64,000 bases of DNA from Rhipicephalus microplus. Lineage: Eukaryota; Arthropoda; Arachnida; Ixodida; Ixodidae. The stretch covers positions 136,732,155 through 136,796,154 of the forward strand of contig NC_134710.1 of assembly GCF_043290135.1 (NCBI RefSeq), in the 5' to 3' direction. Below the pieces are notes generated by a model that ran no database searches, was not told the origin of the DNA, and worked only from the letters and a program-made list of their open reading frames with translations. Every line of letters starts with the position of its first letter. The stretch's first letter is position 1. Made by a program: the position numbers and the translations under genes. This document shows positions 51,390 to 62,599 of this stretch, in pieces.

Positions 51390-51780
51390 TCTAACTGGCC
51401 ATGTATTATCTGTCTTTCTCTTCACGCGACCGACCCAGGTCTTTTTTTTTCCTAATATCTACTATGGTACTGGCTGCCCCTGGTTGTTCTCAGATACTTT
51501 CCACTGTCTTCGTATGCCCTAAGTCTCAACGTCTATCATTTTTCGTTCCATTGCATGCTATGTGGTCCAAAAGTGGTTCTCAAGTTTCTTGGTTATTGTC
51601 CAGGCTTTGTCTGCTCCATATGATATAACTAAATCGACCAAATAGACATGGTTATACACTTTCACGTTAGTGACTGGGGTAAGTACCGATAATGAATTCA
51701 GAATGCGTGCTGCTTGCGGAACATCCCATCCTTATTCTTAGACGAATTTCTGAGTCAAGGCTGTCAAGTTACATGAGTGA
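51390..51780 (-). pseudogene. RTE-type LINE reverse-transcriptase C-terminal relic
   Basis: Minus-strand reading gives, in order, LDSEIRLRIRMG, then VKVYNHVYL, ISYGADKAWTITKKLENHF, HAMERKMIDVE and WVGRVKRKTDNTWPV. These follow the RTE-clade C-terminus as I know it (DxEIxRRIRAG, VLPVLTYGAETWTL, AMERxMLGV, WAGHVARxxDNRW). Stops and at least one frame change separate the blocks, so the copy is old. It is a different LINE clade from the three I-type elements. Confidence 0.75.
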
Positions 51781-52685
51781 AGACTTCATGTTTAGTATAT
51801 ATGCATGTTAGTTATACTTGTTTCTGCACTGATGGGAGAGTGTGGTTGTCTATCACAAGCTCCAGATCGCTCGCCAGACCACCTAACATTAACGTTTGTC
51901 GTCCACACATTAAGGTGAAAGACTCAGATGCCTCATAAAACGCGAAAATCGATTATCCACGTGAGCACCAGTGTTACAACAAATGATCATCGTGTGATGA
52001 CGTCACCTTATGACGTCATCGATTCTTGGTAAGAGTTGGGCTGATTCTGGAGTCACTACAAAACCACGGTTTTTTGTGGGGGGAGGAGAAGATGATCAAT
52101 AGAATCAATTGAGAAGACCAAGGAGATGGCTTTCGCCTTCGAGTCGTCTTAGGCAAAAGCATGAAAGACCGTGTGATATTTCATGGGCTGTCCCTTTTTT
52201 GAGATAGTGGTCACTTGCCATGTGCGTTTGCCACTGATTTTCTCCCACTTATGCCCCGACTGGAAGGCTGCTTCTTATCTTCAAACTGATTCGCCTTTGT
52301 TCCCCATCAAACGGGCCGCACACGTGAGCTTCGGTGTTCTTGTGCATCGTTTTGCCGAATCAGGGAGTAAAAGAGAAGGGGCTAACTGCAGCGGAAGAAG
52401 GAATGCAAGGTTGCAACCAGACTCACCCTACCTGCCTGAGCAACAGCACCGCTTTTTTATGGGGACTAGGTGTTTGTGATGCTCTAATGAACACTCGAAC
52501 TACCACTAAAGTTAATTAAAGTCAGTTTTTCTTAAGTGTCAATGAGCGTGTGACAGTTCACAGTCTGGATAGAAGTCGATTTGACCTCGGGTGTTCTGCG
52601 AGACTAGCAAGTGTCATCTTGAACCCTATTTTGATGCCTCCTGCCAGTTTTATATTTTGGTGGTGTGCGGAGATTATATTAATTA
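51781..52685. other. Unannotated intergenic DNA
   Basis: Contains a near-palindromic 'tgacgtcaccttatgacgtca' region near 51996-52017 with two CRE-like TGACGTCA words 15 bp apart. No gene recognised. Confidence 0.4.
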
Positions 52686-53161
52686 AAAAAATTTTATATG
52701 ACAAGCTTTGTCATTACAACTTTTGTTTTAGAGCTGAAATTAATTTTGATGTTCCCCATTAAGTAGAATAAGCTTACATCATACAAATAATACATGATGC
52801 AATATTGTAATAAAAACGCAACCTTGAACATTTTGGCGAAGTTCCTGGAGGCGTATACGACTGAAAAATCGCACAAATAGTATTTCAATTTTATCACCTG
52901 AAAAGAAAAATGTCTTTGCTTAGAATTTATACCAAATGTGGTATTGCAATAATAAATGATACTCTTAAAATATTTGTTTAGAAAAAACCCCAGACGACTT
53001 TCTGCGAAACTTGGATGATCCATGTGACCAAAAATGTTTTCGAAATATTGTCACTTTTGTCAATGCAATAATCTGTGTGTGCAGTTTTTGCCACCAAAAT
53101 GGCAGTTTTTGCCACCAAAAATTGCCACCAAAATGGCTGGAACGTTTGACGTGGAATGACC
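52686..53161 (+). repeat. AT-rich dispersed repeat, copy 2
   Basis: Same orientation and block order as 26620-27277: 'ttttatatgacaag', 'attaattttgatgtt', 'actcttaaaatat', 'cagacgac', end block 'ggaacgtttgacgtggaatgacc' (in parts). A 21-bp unit 'gcagtttttgccaccaaaatg' is partly triplicated at 53082-53136. Confidence 0.6.
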
Positions 53162-53794
53162 ATTAGGAGATTCATATTCAAAACTAAAAGGCATCGCCCA
53201 CATATCTGTTTTTGTTCATAGAAACGAATTCTGTAAATTTTATTGACAAAGTTTACACCCAACCTACTATTGATACTCATTCGGTCATTATACGAACATT
53301 GTTATCTTACATGTGAAATTGTGGTGGATGAATAATTAAGCGCCCTAAACTACAAGAATGTGCATAAAACCATCAGGTCGGCTGCAGTTTCAACAGCGGA
53401 CATTCACCACCCACCGTGGCTCTGTCTCCACGACACTCTTCAACAGGGAGCTGGTGTATTTGCGCATGCGCATGTTAATAACAGGCTGTGCTGGACAGCA
53501 CATGTGCAAAGACTTTCCAAATAAAAGCTGTTAGATAGTTAGCGCTTCTCAATGACGTCTTCTTTCGGGCTAGGGTCGCTATCCTGCTGGAGTTTTCAAC
53601 AATCAATGCCACTAAGGAAAACAACAATCAACATGTTAAAAGTATCAAGAAAAGCAGTTATGGGCGTTGGATAATGGGTGGTTAAGCCGGCGCCACTGTT
53701 TCTGCATGAAGTATGCCTGCGCTTGGATCTAAATTAACATAGATGGTGTCGTTGTTTATAAAAATATTGGCTCGCGCCTAACGGCCTACCCCAG
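53162..53794. other. Unannotated intergenic DNA
   Basis: A possible very faint LINE connector reading (NNRLCWTAHVQRLSK near 53479) is too weak to call. Nothing else. Confidence 0.35.
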
Positions 53795-53986
53795 CAGACT
53801 TCCGGTGCGCCACTTCCGGTAATGCTTTTTTCAATGGTCGCGGTGGTGCTTTCGTTGTGTGTTTGAGTTTGCTGCTCTATTATTTCTGACGCATTCCTTG
53901 CAATGTGTTTAAAGCAACGTCTAGCGGCTACATAAATGGGGGCTCGACGTAGTGCACAGGGGGCACAGGCACGGCCACTGCTGCAG
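53795..53986 (+). promoter_or_regulatory. Candidate ETS-type promoter with possible first exon
   Basis: Two CTTCCGGT words in tandem ('gacttccggtgcgccacttccggt', read in parts, 53798-53820) resemble paired ETS/GABP sites common in TATA-less housekeeping promoters. Downstream, an ATG at 53936 opens a frame of 17 codons that ends at 'ctgcag|gtaaca' (53986/53987), which has the form of a splice donor. No downstream exon could be identified. Inference from motif pattern only. Confidence 0.35.
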
Positions 53987-55689
53987 GTAACACAGCTCGC
54001 GTATAGTCAACGGGTGCCGCACGAAATATGCGTTGAGGCATTCCGATTATTGCGGCCCCCCGCTGCGTGTTACCTTTATAGCAGTGGCCGACAGAAAACG
54101 CATAAAACTGCAGAAGAAGTTTGTCATCGAACTTAATTGGGCCAGTCGGTTCTGCATGTCCACGATGTGAATATGCTTTTTGGGGGCGCGGACAGGGAAT
54201 TGGCTGCTCTGACCTGTTTTTTTTTTCCTGTGCACGTCTTCAAACCACACCCAAATTGTCGATTTGCAAAAGAAAATTTGCATGATTTATAGTGAAGTAG
54301 TACCATTCAGCTTTTCGACTACAACTGAAAACCTGCATCCTGTTGAACCACGAGCATATCTGTGTTTTCGTCTAAGCACGCAACCGCAAGATAAAACACT
54401 TATTTCTGCGCCTGTGTCACACCGGGTACTTTTCATAGAGATCACAAAGAGATCAGCGGTGACCGGAATCACTCGTGATCCGAAGTGTTCATGTGACTGA
54501 GAAATTATAAAATGTACTTATTATGCGATTACGTCAACTGCGGCTGGGTCACGCCAACTATTATCGATTAATCACGAGTTAACTATTCATGAATAAACTT
54601 CCTACAGTTCACGTTCACACCATAAAATAAGCGAGTTAAAATGCGGTGATATTCATTAGCGGCAGAAAGACAGGTGATGAGTCATTTGCTCGCACAGAAG
54701 AAAGCCCACTCACTGGCGTCGCTTAGAAATATCAATGCAACGACAACAAAGCATGGACACCGCGACGTACACTGCGCGGCGATTCGTGTTGAACGCGGCT
54801 CCTTAGTGCCCCACTTTGTTTCAAACAGTACACATCAATGATGTCGCTCAAACATCTTTACTTTGGAACTGCAGTGTTAGCTTTCACGTTGTGCTACCCA
54901 TTTCAGGCGTCAGCACACACATATCTGCCACGGGTGGAAGACGACAGCGACTGATGCATGTGTTCCCAGTAACTGGGGGCCTTCGACTATAATCTAACGC
55001 CTGAGTATCGCCTCTGTGCCATCAGTCGGCGCTCAGCTTTACATGGTTTTTAATGAAGTGGGCAGAACATACCCGAGCGCTGTTAGTGCGAATCAAGTTT
55101 TCTCGCGTGATCGCTGCAATGCAGGTGCTCTTTCTATTGTCATCAGTCGGAAAACAGAACGCTTTCACTTGCACATAAAATTAGTTCAGGCTTGCAGACT
55201 GCATCCTGGCTTGACAAAGCTGTGACCGAGTTGCGAGTGCTTCATAAGAATAATTTTATCCGCGTAAAACATCGGAACACAAGCAGCCGCGGACAGCAAC
55301 GTAGGCTAAATCCACGCAAAAACAAGGTAAACCGGAAGTTTCCAGGGGTGTTTTCTGGTGAACGCCAAATGTTGCCATAGACCGGCAGGCGCTGACGAAA
55401 CCATTTATACTGCAGAATAAACGCAACAAAAAAACAAGATCTCAAGAGCATGATCCTTCATCCTTGCATTTTTCGAACCACTCAGTATCTAATCACATCG
55501 CCGCTTACCCTACAATGAACTGAGAACACATCTTCGTTCCCCCTAATACGCTTTCCCTCTGAGCATCTCTGTCACGAAGGAAGTATCTTTTGGCGGGTGC
55601 ACTGATAAGCTCTAGTGCAGTTCCGACCTTATTTGATAAATCAGTGAGGTCAAAGAGGGTTATCGTGGTATGCGTGTGTCCCAGGCGTC
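53987..55689. other. Unannotated intergenic DNA
   Basis: No gene or known repeat recognised. Open frames up to 78 codons without motifs. Confidence 0.4.
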
Positions 55690-56820
55690 TGGCTACCCAG
55701 CATCATGTGGGTGAAGCTGGGCCCGAACGCCCTTGTTAGCGCTCCGGACTCGGAGAGCGCGGGGCGAGAGCGCGGCTGCGCGCGCCTCTCATTGGCCCGT
55801 GGCAGTTCCGCCCCCGTCGGCGAAAGAGTAACGCAGAGCGGCAGAAGGAGAAAACCATCTTTTGAAATATCCTACTCCGGCGACAGTCAAGGGAGAAAGA
55901 GAAGTAAATGGGAGACGACACCATTACGAAAACACTCTACGGCGCCATCTCCTTAAAATAATGCCCAGCCATTTTCTTTCGTATTGCCCAGGCTCGCCCT
56001 CTGGCACCCGCAGATTCCGGCTGATGTCTCTATCCGTCCCCGTTGTACTCGTTTGTATTACTTCTTGCCGCGTCTGTGTATTCATTTCTGCGAGGCCACC
56101 GGTTCGCGCCCGAACGCACAAACAGGGCGTGCGCTCCCGGAGAACTTGATGCTACCTCGTTAAAGTTAAGCGACGTAACGACGCCTCCGCATAAAGGAGC
56201 CCCTGGCGGCAAACAAAAGAGCGCCAAGAAACATCTATGCCCATTGAGTCGTTCCTTCTCTTTCCGGGGCTCCCCTTCGAGTTCTCAGCCCTCTTCCACG
56301 GATGTGCCAATTACACGTCCTCGCAGTGACGTCTCGAAAACGCGCACATAGTCAGCGCAAGGCATTTGCGCCGACTGTGTCCCGCGTCGATCGCCTTTCT
56401 TTCCGCTTCCATTACTTTCCCAGCCACTTGCGGGGTGTGCTAACCTGGGTGGCGCGCCGGCTGATTACAGGCTTCACATTAAAGCGAAACCCGGGACTCC
56501 AGACAGAGGGTGTGTAGAGGACGAGAGCGTCGCAAAGTAGAAAGGGGACCGTGGCATGTGCGCCGGGCCCGCTTTGTGTCCTACGCACTGATAGGAAAGC
56601 AGTAGCGCCACTAAGCTTCTTGGCGACGCGCAGGCAGACGGCGAGAAGCAGCCAACTGCCTTTCTGCTTTTTCGGTCCACCTTTTCCCGTAAGAGGGACC
56701 CTAGTTTGGGGAATGCACCGCGGTGAAACAACGATCGGCTCGGGATCTGAACGCCGAGTGCGCAGCGGCGAGGAACGCGGGGTGTTGCGACCTCGGCCGA
56801 TTGCATACAAATGCCCTTCT
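55690..56820. other. GC/CpG-rich block, function unknown
   Basis: The most extended CpG-dense island in the right half. Frames up to 151 codons on both strands, Arg/Pro/Ser-rich, none with a domain I recognise. Possibly promoter, enhancer or non-coding exon. Confidence 0.4.
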
Positions 56821-57111
56821 TGACCAGTGTGTGCACGGAGTGTAAGTTGTATGGGCAGGCGAATCATCGGAATCCAGTTGTTTGGGGATCGTACGGACAG
56901 AGTGTTGAGACTCTCAAGAGTAACTTATGACAATAAGATGTTCAAACAGCTACCAAACAGCACTTTAGCTTCAGTTTTTATACCGTGTACGCCTTGACGT
57001 GCTTCTACGCATAGATAACTTACTGAAGTATAATTAAGGCTAAACATATATGTAGCGCTATAACACTATATATAACGTAAAGACGTTGGCTTCAGAGCCG
57101 CCGTGGTCATA
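56821..57111. other. Unannotated AT-rich DNA
   Basis: Nothing recognised. Confidence 0.4.
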
Positions 57112-57205
57112 GAGTTTCTCACAAGTACCTAGAGGGAAGTGTGGTGCCATCGTCTATGCTAGTTTCTTGAGGGGCGATTTTAGAATGCTGGGAATGGTGG
57201 TATAT
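57112..57205 (+). repeat. Short dispersed repeat family, copy 1
   Basis: Reads 'gagtttctcacaagtacc' then 'tagagggaag', 'tgccatcgtctat' and 'tgctgggaatggtgg'. It aligns in order with 58233-58328 and in parts with 59437-59465 (reverse) and 60495-60545. Origin unknown. Confidence 0.55.
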
Positions 57206-58232
57206 GTGTCTGCGAGGCTTGTGTCGGCTGGTGTTGAGCGAAGCTTCGGCTCAAAAGCGAATACGACTGCGTAAATAGAGCTTCTATAAAACTAAACGTT
57301 TACAAGCGGATCTTATTCACGCGTATTATATTCTAAAATAAGAGTCCACTTACCTTGACGGCACAGCCAGACAGCGAAGGAAAGAAACAGACGACACAAA
57401 AGTGGCGGATGGGGACGCTCGCTTTGTCGTCTGCCTGTCAAGTTTAGCGGCCAATGGTTACTTCTTACGCTTCGTAAAATTGTACATGAACGTAGAAGGT
57501 TTTCGTGTTAAATACAACACGTTGCTGTGCAGTGACAAAAATAAATACTTATTACGTGGTTTTTCAGTGAAAAATCAATCATTTTAACGTGAAGCCAGAC
57601 GCTCATCACAAAGAGTTCAGCCATAACTTATTATTATTAGCCAAGCGGTCAACAAAGCGTAGGCGAGTAGTGCTTTACAGACACGCATTAAGTACTTCGC
57701 AACTGCAATTGCACCTCTTGATGAGTGTACGATGGACAGTGTTAGACGCAACGACTTGCCTTCCCTTACAGAACCACTGATGTTTCCACCGAGAAGTGAA
57801 GCATGACAAGCAAATGAGAAGGCCATGGGAACGGGATACGATAACGTTACCGCGTTGACTATTATTTGGATACCCTGAAGGTAGTCTTGACTGCGCACCC
57901 TCCAGGCATGCCGCCGCCGTCAATGGCCCCCTCGGAGGAACAGAACAATTATAGACGCCGACAGTGGGTCCACCGAACTGCATTCGACGAGCAGTGATGA
58001 TTCCAACGATGACTGCAAACCTGTTTACAGTCATAAGCCAAAACGAAGATCGCTTGGTGCTTAACCACCTTCAACCACATCTACTATGAAGTAGAAGGTG
58101 TCGTCAATTAACTACACCGTTTCATGTGCGCCCATTACGCCAGTAGGCAATCTCGGACACCTGAATCGGCTGACCATCGCGTGAAAACTTAAGCACCTCG
58201 TGCTAAACGAAATCAATGATGTACGATCCATC
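57206..58232. other. Unannotated intergenic DNA
   Basis: Several short frames without motifs. Nothing recognised. Confidence 0.4.
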
Positions 58233-58328
58233 GAGTTTCATACAATAATACCTAGAGGGGAATCTAGCGCTAGTGTCTATACGCCGGCTCCTTCAGCGGC
58301 TCTTGTATACCCCCATGAGGATTATGGG
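58233..58328 (+). repeat. Short dispersed repeat family, copy 2
   Basis: Reads 'gagtttcatacaataatacc', 'tagaggggaatc', 'agcgctagtgtctat', 'tccttcagcggctc' and 'ccatgaggattatggg'. Its first 28 bases recur almost exactly, inverted, at 59437-59465. The right end abuts the target duplication of the adjoining SINE. Confidence 0.65.
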
Positions 58329-58339
58329 AAGTACAGGCT

Positions 58340-58579
58340 GATTGATTGATATTTGGCGTTTAACGTCCCAAAACCATGATTATGAGACACGCCGTAGTGG
58401 AGGGCTCCGGAAATTTGGACCACCTGGGGTTCTTTAACGTGCACCCAAATGTGAGCACACGGGCCTACAACATTTCCGTCTCCATCGGAAATGCAGCCGC
58501 CGCAGCCGAGATTCGATCCCGTGACCTGCGGGTCAGCAGCCGAGTACCTTAGCCACTAGACCACCATAGCGGGGCTGGA
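58340..58579 (-). mobile_element. Ruka-like tick SINE, full-length
   Basis: Complete in reverse orientation: tail 'attgattgatatttggcg', 'tttaacgtcccaaaacc', middle 'ggctccggaaatttgg', 'ctttaacgtgcaccc', head with B-box 'gattcgatcccgtg' and A-box 'ccttagccactagaccacc'. Target duplication of 11 bp 'aagtacaggct' at 58329-58339 and 58580-58590. Confidence 0.95.
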
Positions 58580-58590
58580 AAGTACAGGCT

Positions 58591-59436
58591 TCGGATCTGC
58601 TTCGGGTGGATTTACGCTCTTGAAATTCGCAACGCTTGTTTGCTGAATGTAAAAAAAGTGATGTGAAGGTATATTCGATTGAAAGTCGCTTCATTCTTTT
58701 GTACGGAAATCTTGTTGCAAAAAGTTTCCGTGATCATGAGGTAGAAGTGAAACTTGGATAAATTTACCACCAGGGTACGCATTGCTCTGCCGTTTCGTTC
58801 CAGATTTAGCATCAAGACGTAATAAAATATTTTCTATGAACTATTAAACATACATGCTTGTTATGCTCTCGAAAGTACGCACTATCTATTTATAAAAATA
58901 ACACTACAGTATTAAGTGAGAAACACTAAACGTTTCGTCTGCTGCGATGCCAGGTGCGTCTGTCCAAGTGATCTGCTAGAAACTCACCTCGCGTTTTGTT
59001 GTGCAGTTCAGCCAGAGGAGCGTGACGCAGCATATACTTAGCGTCGCTGTCATTATGCAGTCGATATAAACGTGTTTTGGGTAGACGCGCTAAAGAAAAA
59101 AACGTGAACTCGGTGTATTATTCTGCACTGGCATGAGACGCTGCATATATCCGCAGTGGTGAGCAGACGACGCTTCGCTTGAACTGTCAAATACGACTCG
59201 TAAAGCTCTGACGCCGCAGCAAATTTCAGACCTAGTGGTATTCAGCCTCTTGGAACAACAAAAGCGCTGCTTCAGTCTTTTCATTGCATCGCACACAATA
59301 CCCATGCTGCGGAAGAACGAAACTGAAACTGTAAAAAGGATCCGTAAAAAGTTCGCTATAGCTAACGCAATGCAATCCAAAACCTGTACTTCCCATAATT
59401 CCCATGGGGGTACACGATCACAGCACCAGATTCCGC
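58591..59436. other. Unannotated intergenic DNA
   Basis: Nothing recognised. Confidence 0.4.
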
Positions 59437-59465
59437 TCTAGGTATTATTGTATGAAACTCTATGG
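59437..59465 (-). repeat. Short dispersed repeat family, copy 3 (inverted, fragment)
   Basis: 'ctctaggtattattgtatg' followed by 'aaactctatgg' is the reverse complement of the start of copy 2 at 58233-58260. Confidence 0.65.
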
Positions 59466-60327
59466 TACGAGCCCATCCCCGAAAGCATGTCTTGGCCATC
59501 GCCATAGGTGTGTGCATTATTGAAAGGACGTCAGGGGGTGGCCACCATCTCTTAGTAACCTAAGAGAGAGGGGGGGGGCGCAAAGTCATCTTCATCCATA
59601 TAGTTAATAGGGAGGGGGGACTTTCGAAGGACCCCCCCCCCCCCCCTCAAGGGAAACCTTACGCACACCTGTGGTCATGGACATTGTACAGCAGGCCTCT
59701 CTGCTTTCTGTGATCAGTATCACAGCATCAAATGAAACCAAATACTTCAAAAGTTATCATTCACGTGGACCCGCACATGTTATAGGTATGTTCTTATACT
59801 TTCACGCCATTGTGCCCACCTTCATTGTTAGTAGGCTTTTCTTATGTCCTCACCTGCTCCTGGTGCCCGTGTTTGTACGCCTTGTCTTTTTATAATGAAT
59901 ACGTACCTACTAGCTTAGCTGTCTGATTACTAAACGTTTGGGTAAGTCGCGTTGTGGGATGACCATCTTCATAGGCGACACTTTGCCATTCCACTTCAAG
60001 GAAGGACACTATCCACACGTATATATAGTTCGCCCGTTTCCACCAGAACCACAACACTGCCATGGGTAATGTGCGCGAAGTTTGCAGGAACATAGTAGTT
60101 TTCCCCTAATGTGAGGAGCCTCCGTATGCAGAATTTGGCCGAGCCAATTTCCTGAAGTTTCCCAACTACCATAGAACGCATCAAGCTTCATCAAGAGACA
60201 ATGAAGATGTTAATGAAAAAAGATTGGAGCATATTGAAACAGGGTATAAGAGGCTGCTCAACTCACAAAGAAGCCGCAGATATTGTCACAAAGCGACAAT
60301 GACATTCCCTTCACCGACCAAGGCTCT
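59466..60327. other. Unannotated intergenic DNA
   Basis: G-run near 59570 and a long C-run near 59631-59647. No gene recognised. Confidence 0.4.
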
Positions 60328-60430
60328 TGCTCAATGTATACTCTTGTATATTCTCAATGTATATTGTATATTCTCTTGTATATACTCAATGTATATTCTC
60401 TTGCTCAATGTATACTGTCACCACAATTTC
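60328..60430. repeat. Minisatellite of 'tcaatgtata' units
   Basis: Five occurrences of 'ctcaatgtata(t/c)' with intervening 'ttctcttg' words in about 100 bp, units of roughly 18-30 bp. Confidence 0.8.
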
Positions 60431-60494
60431 ATACTCAAGTAGGCCACCACACTTCGCCGCCACTGCCACGACCCACAGAGTTTCCTAAAATTAA

Positions 60495-60545
60495 CTAGAG
60501 GGAACTCCAGCGCTGTGATCGTTCAGCGACCATGAGAATGATGGG
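60495..60545 (+). repeat. Short dispersed repeat family, copy 4 (fragment)
   Basis: 'ctagagggaactccagcgctgt', read in parts, and 'ccatgagaatgatggg' match the middle and right end of copy 2, with the centre shortened. Confidence 0.5.
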
Positions 60546-61321
60546 TAGTACACGGTTTCGCCTATTGTTCATACTTACGGGTGGCAGATCACACTTGCAG
60601 CTACGTTTATTGCTGGTTTCGGTTTAGTTTCGGAGAAAAGAACGAATCTTTTTTAACTTCGTGACCAGATTTGAAATGATAATCCTAAAAGAATAAGGTG
60701 GTTAAGCGCAAACGTTGAACATTTGCTGACTTTTGTTTCGTGAAAAACAGCTCCAAGCCAAACGAACACATACGTAGCCTAAAGTACGAAGATTATAGAA
60801 AAATCCGTGTACTACCTACCATTCCCATGCTTGCTGAAGTGCCGTACGTCGCAGCTCCCACAGGCACTAGTGTCATAGTTCCCTCTAGTGTATATTTAGG
60901 AACCTCTATGCCACCGCCACCTCCACTAGTCAACACGTTACATTCGGAGAGCCGAAAAGACGCGGAGGTAATGGAAGTGGTGGCAGATGTCGTGTGGCCG
61001 TCACAACCACCATTGCACGCTGATATAGAGAGTCGGCACAAGATTCCTCTAATGATCTTTGCGACGAAGACCGCCATGTGATCGCTGTGTTGAGGTCATT
61101 GACGAATGCAATGTACACACTCCTCACGAGAAGAACAACCCCATCAGCTCGAAGTGCACTACAAGACCTGGATGCCTTAGAGCGACTCCTTGCAAGCCTT
61201 CATTAACATCATGTGTCCCAGTTTATTTTATTCAAGGCAGTCAAGTCGAACCGTACTCTGTGACAGTTCGAAGTTTGAATCCTGGGTATGCGTGGTGAAC
61301 GTTGCCATATGCATGCGAGCG
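60546..61321. other. Unannotated DNA
   Basis: A 113-codon plus frame (60740-61081) has a run of five prolines and no known domain. A neighbouring frame to 61298 is Cys-rich but also unrecognised. Possibly a decayed coding remnant upstream of the LINE 3' end. Confidence 0.3.
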
Positions 61322-61449
61322 TATTAGTAGCCCTCTCTTTTCTTCTACATTTCTATATTCTCTCTTTCCCTCCCCAATTTAGGGTAGCGAAACGGGTGCA
61401 ACCTGATTAGGCTACCTGTCTTCCCTTTGCATCTATTTTTATCTCTCAA
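61322..61449 (+). mobile_element. LINE 3'-end fragment
   Basis: The pattern 'ctctttccctcccc', 'agggtagcgaaacggg', 'ttaggctacctgtcttccc' and 'catctatttttatctctc' is the plus-strand form of the LINE-C 3' untranslated region (reverse complement of about 43190-43290). Only the 3' end is recognisable. Confidence 0.6.
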
Positions 61450-62599
61450 AGGATAAGCATGAGCGGACGTTCTCGTGGCTTTAAAAGCGGACCTATTAAG
61501 GCCAAAGATTGTTCCGTGACGCTTGAACAGAAATGATCATCATCATAAACCTACACACGCTTTGTTCTCCCAGGTTTTCATCACCTTCTGCTTCAAATCA
61601 TCTTCTCATTCATCATCTTTTGCTTGTGCACCAGAACACGTCTGCGGATTTGTACAACGTGCAATGCGAAAACTCTGATTGGTGACAGAGCGAGTATAAA
61701 CAGAGAAAAGGAAATAAAGGGAAGGAAGAAATAGCAATGGAGAGAAAGACATAAGGGAAATAAGCCGACGCAAGAAAGAAAAAAACAACAACAAAGACAC
61801 GAGGAAAAAAAGAAGTGAGAAAGAATGATAGAAAAAAGACAGAGAAAACTAAAAAAAGAGGCTGCCCAGTGCCGTACTTCTATCAGGCTTGGTTCCACTA
61901 GTTCGAAGCTGCCTTTTTCTGTGCGTGTCAAGAAAAAGCCTTCTTATAAGGCAATTAAAGAGATAAAAATGAGTGATTACTTATGCAACTAGATGTCCAC
62001 GCCCAACACTACAGATAAAACTTACATAAAACTATAGCAACTAACACCGACAGAACGCCCGCCTACGATTGCCATAGTTAGTCGGCATTAAGTTCGTATA
62101 AAGTTCATTTTCCCGTTTTCCCACTTGTTATCTCTTCCAATACCTGTAATTATTCTAAAAAAGGCAAAGTATTAATAAAAGCGCATTTCACAAATTTTGC
62201 TATGCAAGCCTTGCTTGACGAGCCCGCTGACTTTTTTGTCCCATATAGAACTGTTGCATAGATAACTCTCTTTAAAAGAGGAAAAAAATTAATGAAAATG
62301 TAAGGGCTAGTTATTTTCTTAGTTTTTTAGACAAAATGATAATGAAAGCAAACAACAATTTCAGATACATTGTCTATTTGTTCTCACTAATCTTGTTAAA
62401 GAGACTCGTTAAGTCTTCTTGGGAGCGTCATGTGTCCACGAATCTCCAAAAGGCAGTTAACGTCTCACGAGTTTCACACAGGGAAAAAAAAAGTAAGAAA
62501 ATTACTTTTGTTTTCTTTTCAGAGTCTCTCTAAAGAAGAAGTCTTTGGCCAGCTTCATTCACACCTAAAGGAAATTCTGGGCCAGGCAACCGAGGTGCG
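61450..62599. other. Unannotated AT-rich DNA with a purine tract
   Basis: 61680-61860 is strongly A/G-rich, similar in composition to 5896-6690 but without a clear period. A T-rich tract ending in 'cag' near 62521 looks like a splice acceptor, but the following frame (SLSKEEVFGQLH...) is unrecognised. Confidence 0.35.

Noticed and set aside
53400..53640. Faint LINE connector reading (NNRLCWTAHVQRLSK)
   Set aside because: Only one short block, followed by stops and no second conserved motif.
60740..61081. 113-codon frame with a poly-proline run as a host exon
   Set aside because: No family match I know, no convincing splice sites, and it lies next to a LINE 3' end. Left unannotated as a gene.
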